Assembly: GCF_006542275.1 (NCBI RefSeq)
Contig: NZ_CP041217.1
Coordinates: 2,403,501 to 2,467,500, forward strand
Length of the DNA stretch: 64,000 bases
Source of the DNA: Saccharibacillus brassicae
Lineage (GTDB): Bacteria; Bacillota; Bacilli; Paenibacillales; Paenibacillaceae
Direction of reading: 5' to 3'
Of this stretch, positions 63,928-64,000 are shown piece by piece. Numbering within the stretch: the stretch's first letter is position 1; each line of letters begins with the position of its first letter. A program made the position numbers and the translations under genes. The notes beneath the pieces were generated by a model, which was given only the letters and a program-made list of their open reading frames with translations, made no database searches and was not told the origin of the DNA.

Positions 63928-64000
63928 ATGGCCAATTACACGCTTGAGAAAAAAGATCGCTTCAACGTTCTGGGTCTGGGAACCGAACTGCTCAGCGATT
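63928..64000 (+). CDS. GyrI-like / AraC-effector-binding-domain protein (3' end cut by window)
   Basis: Only 24 codons are visible: MANYTLEKKDRFNVLGLGTE and onward. This start matches small effector-binding (GyrI-like) proteins that lie beside YafY-type WYL regulators. GGAAGGTG precedes the ATG. The assignment rests on the N-terminus and context alone. Confidence 0.65.
   Translation, partial: MANYTLEKKDRFNVLGLGTELLSD

Overview
The window looks like a chromosomal segment from a GC-rich Gram-positive bacterium of the Paenibacillaceae (Paenibacillus or Saccharibacillus type). The evidence is the many S-layer-homology (SLH) surface proteins, AGGAGG-type ribosome sites, sigma-A promoters, an OmpR-type two-component system beside a VanY peptidase, a large membrane-anchored AraC regulator next to a solute-binding lipoprotein, HelD, malate:quinone oxidoreductase and a Bacillus-type 7-1-7 Fur box. 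There are no rRNA or tRNA genes, no phage or transposase genes and no CRISPR array.

Layout. 1-5.5 kb: a cut membrane-protein gene, an AT-rich islet with a small secreted protein, a DUF4386 membrane protein, a Crp/Fnr regulator, an SGNH hydrolase, a stand-alone SLH-triplet protein and an XRE/MmyB-type regulator. 5.5-6.1 kb: a YoeB/RelB toxin-antitoxin pair. 6.2-14.2 kb: an SLH-anchored GH53 endo-galactanase, an esterase, mqo, a small membrane protein and a GH43 enzyme; the two glycosidases share a CcpA-like upstream element. 14.3-19.1 kb: a Gfo/Idh/MocA oxidoreductase, a VanR/VanS/VanY-like module and a GNAT enzyme. 19.1-25.5 kb: two tandem, clearly paralogous giant SLH proteins that differ in the number of helical repeats. 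25.6-30 kb: a thiazole-branch thiamine operon (thiF-thiE-thiS-thiG-thiO) behind a TPP riboswitch.

30.3-36.1 kb: a GAF sensor kinase, a four-copy hairpin array and a Fur-controlled siderophore/iron ABC transporter. 36.3-42.1 kb: a membrane-tethered hydrolase, a two-component system and HelD. 42.1-42.9 kb: a repeat-dense non-coding interval with a candidate small RNA, 14-bp tandem repeats, dispersed palindromes, 10-bp-phased A-tracts and a 20-bp-stem terminator. 42.9-50 kb: a PAP2 phosphatase / autotransporter-repeat / SLH chimera, then a transmembrane AraC regulator with an orphan solute-binding lipoprotein. 50-57.6 kb: TetR/DUF4260 divergent from an aldo/keto reductase, a GH10-like glycosidase, AlkA, a DUF3237 protein, an esterase and a nitroreductase. 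57.7-62.4 kb: a divergent sugar locus (RpiR regulator, PfkB kinase and VOC protein on one side; TIM-barrel isomerase and polyol/sugar permease on the other) with palindromic operators between them. 62.4-64 kb: remnants of two oxidoreductase genes, a WYL regulator and a cut GyrI-like gene.

The functional theme is cell-surface display and plant-polysaccharide or sugar use. The most unusual items are the PAP2-PATR-SLH chimera, the tandem SLH paralogs with variable helical repeats, the uncharacterised sugar-isomerase locus, and the repeat-rich interval with its putative small RNA. No wholly new defence or mobile system was seen. Starts were chosen from ribosome sites; functional names rest on motif recognition by eye, not on database searches.
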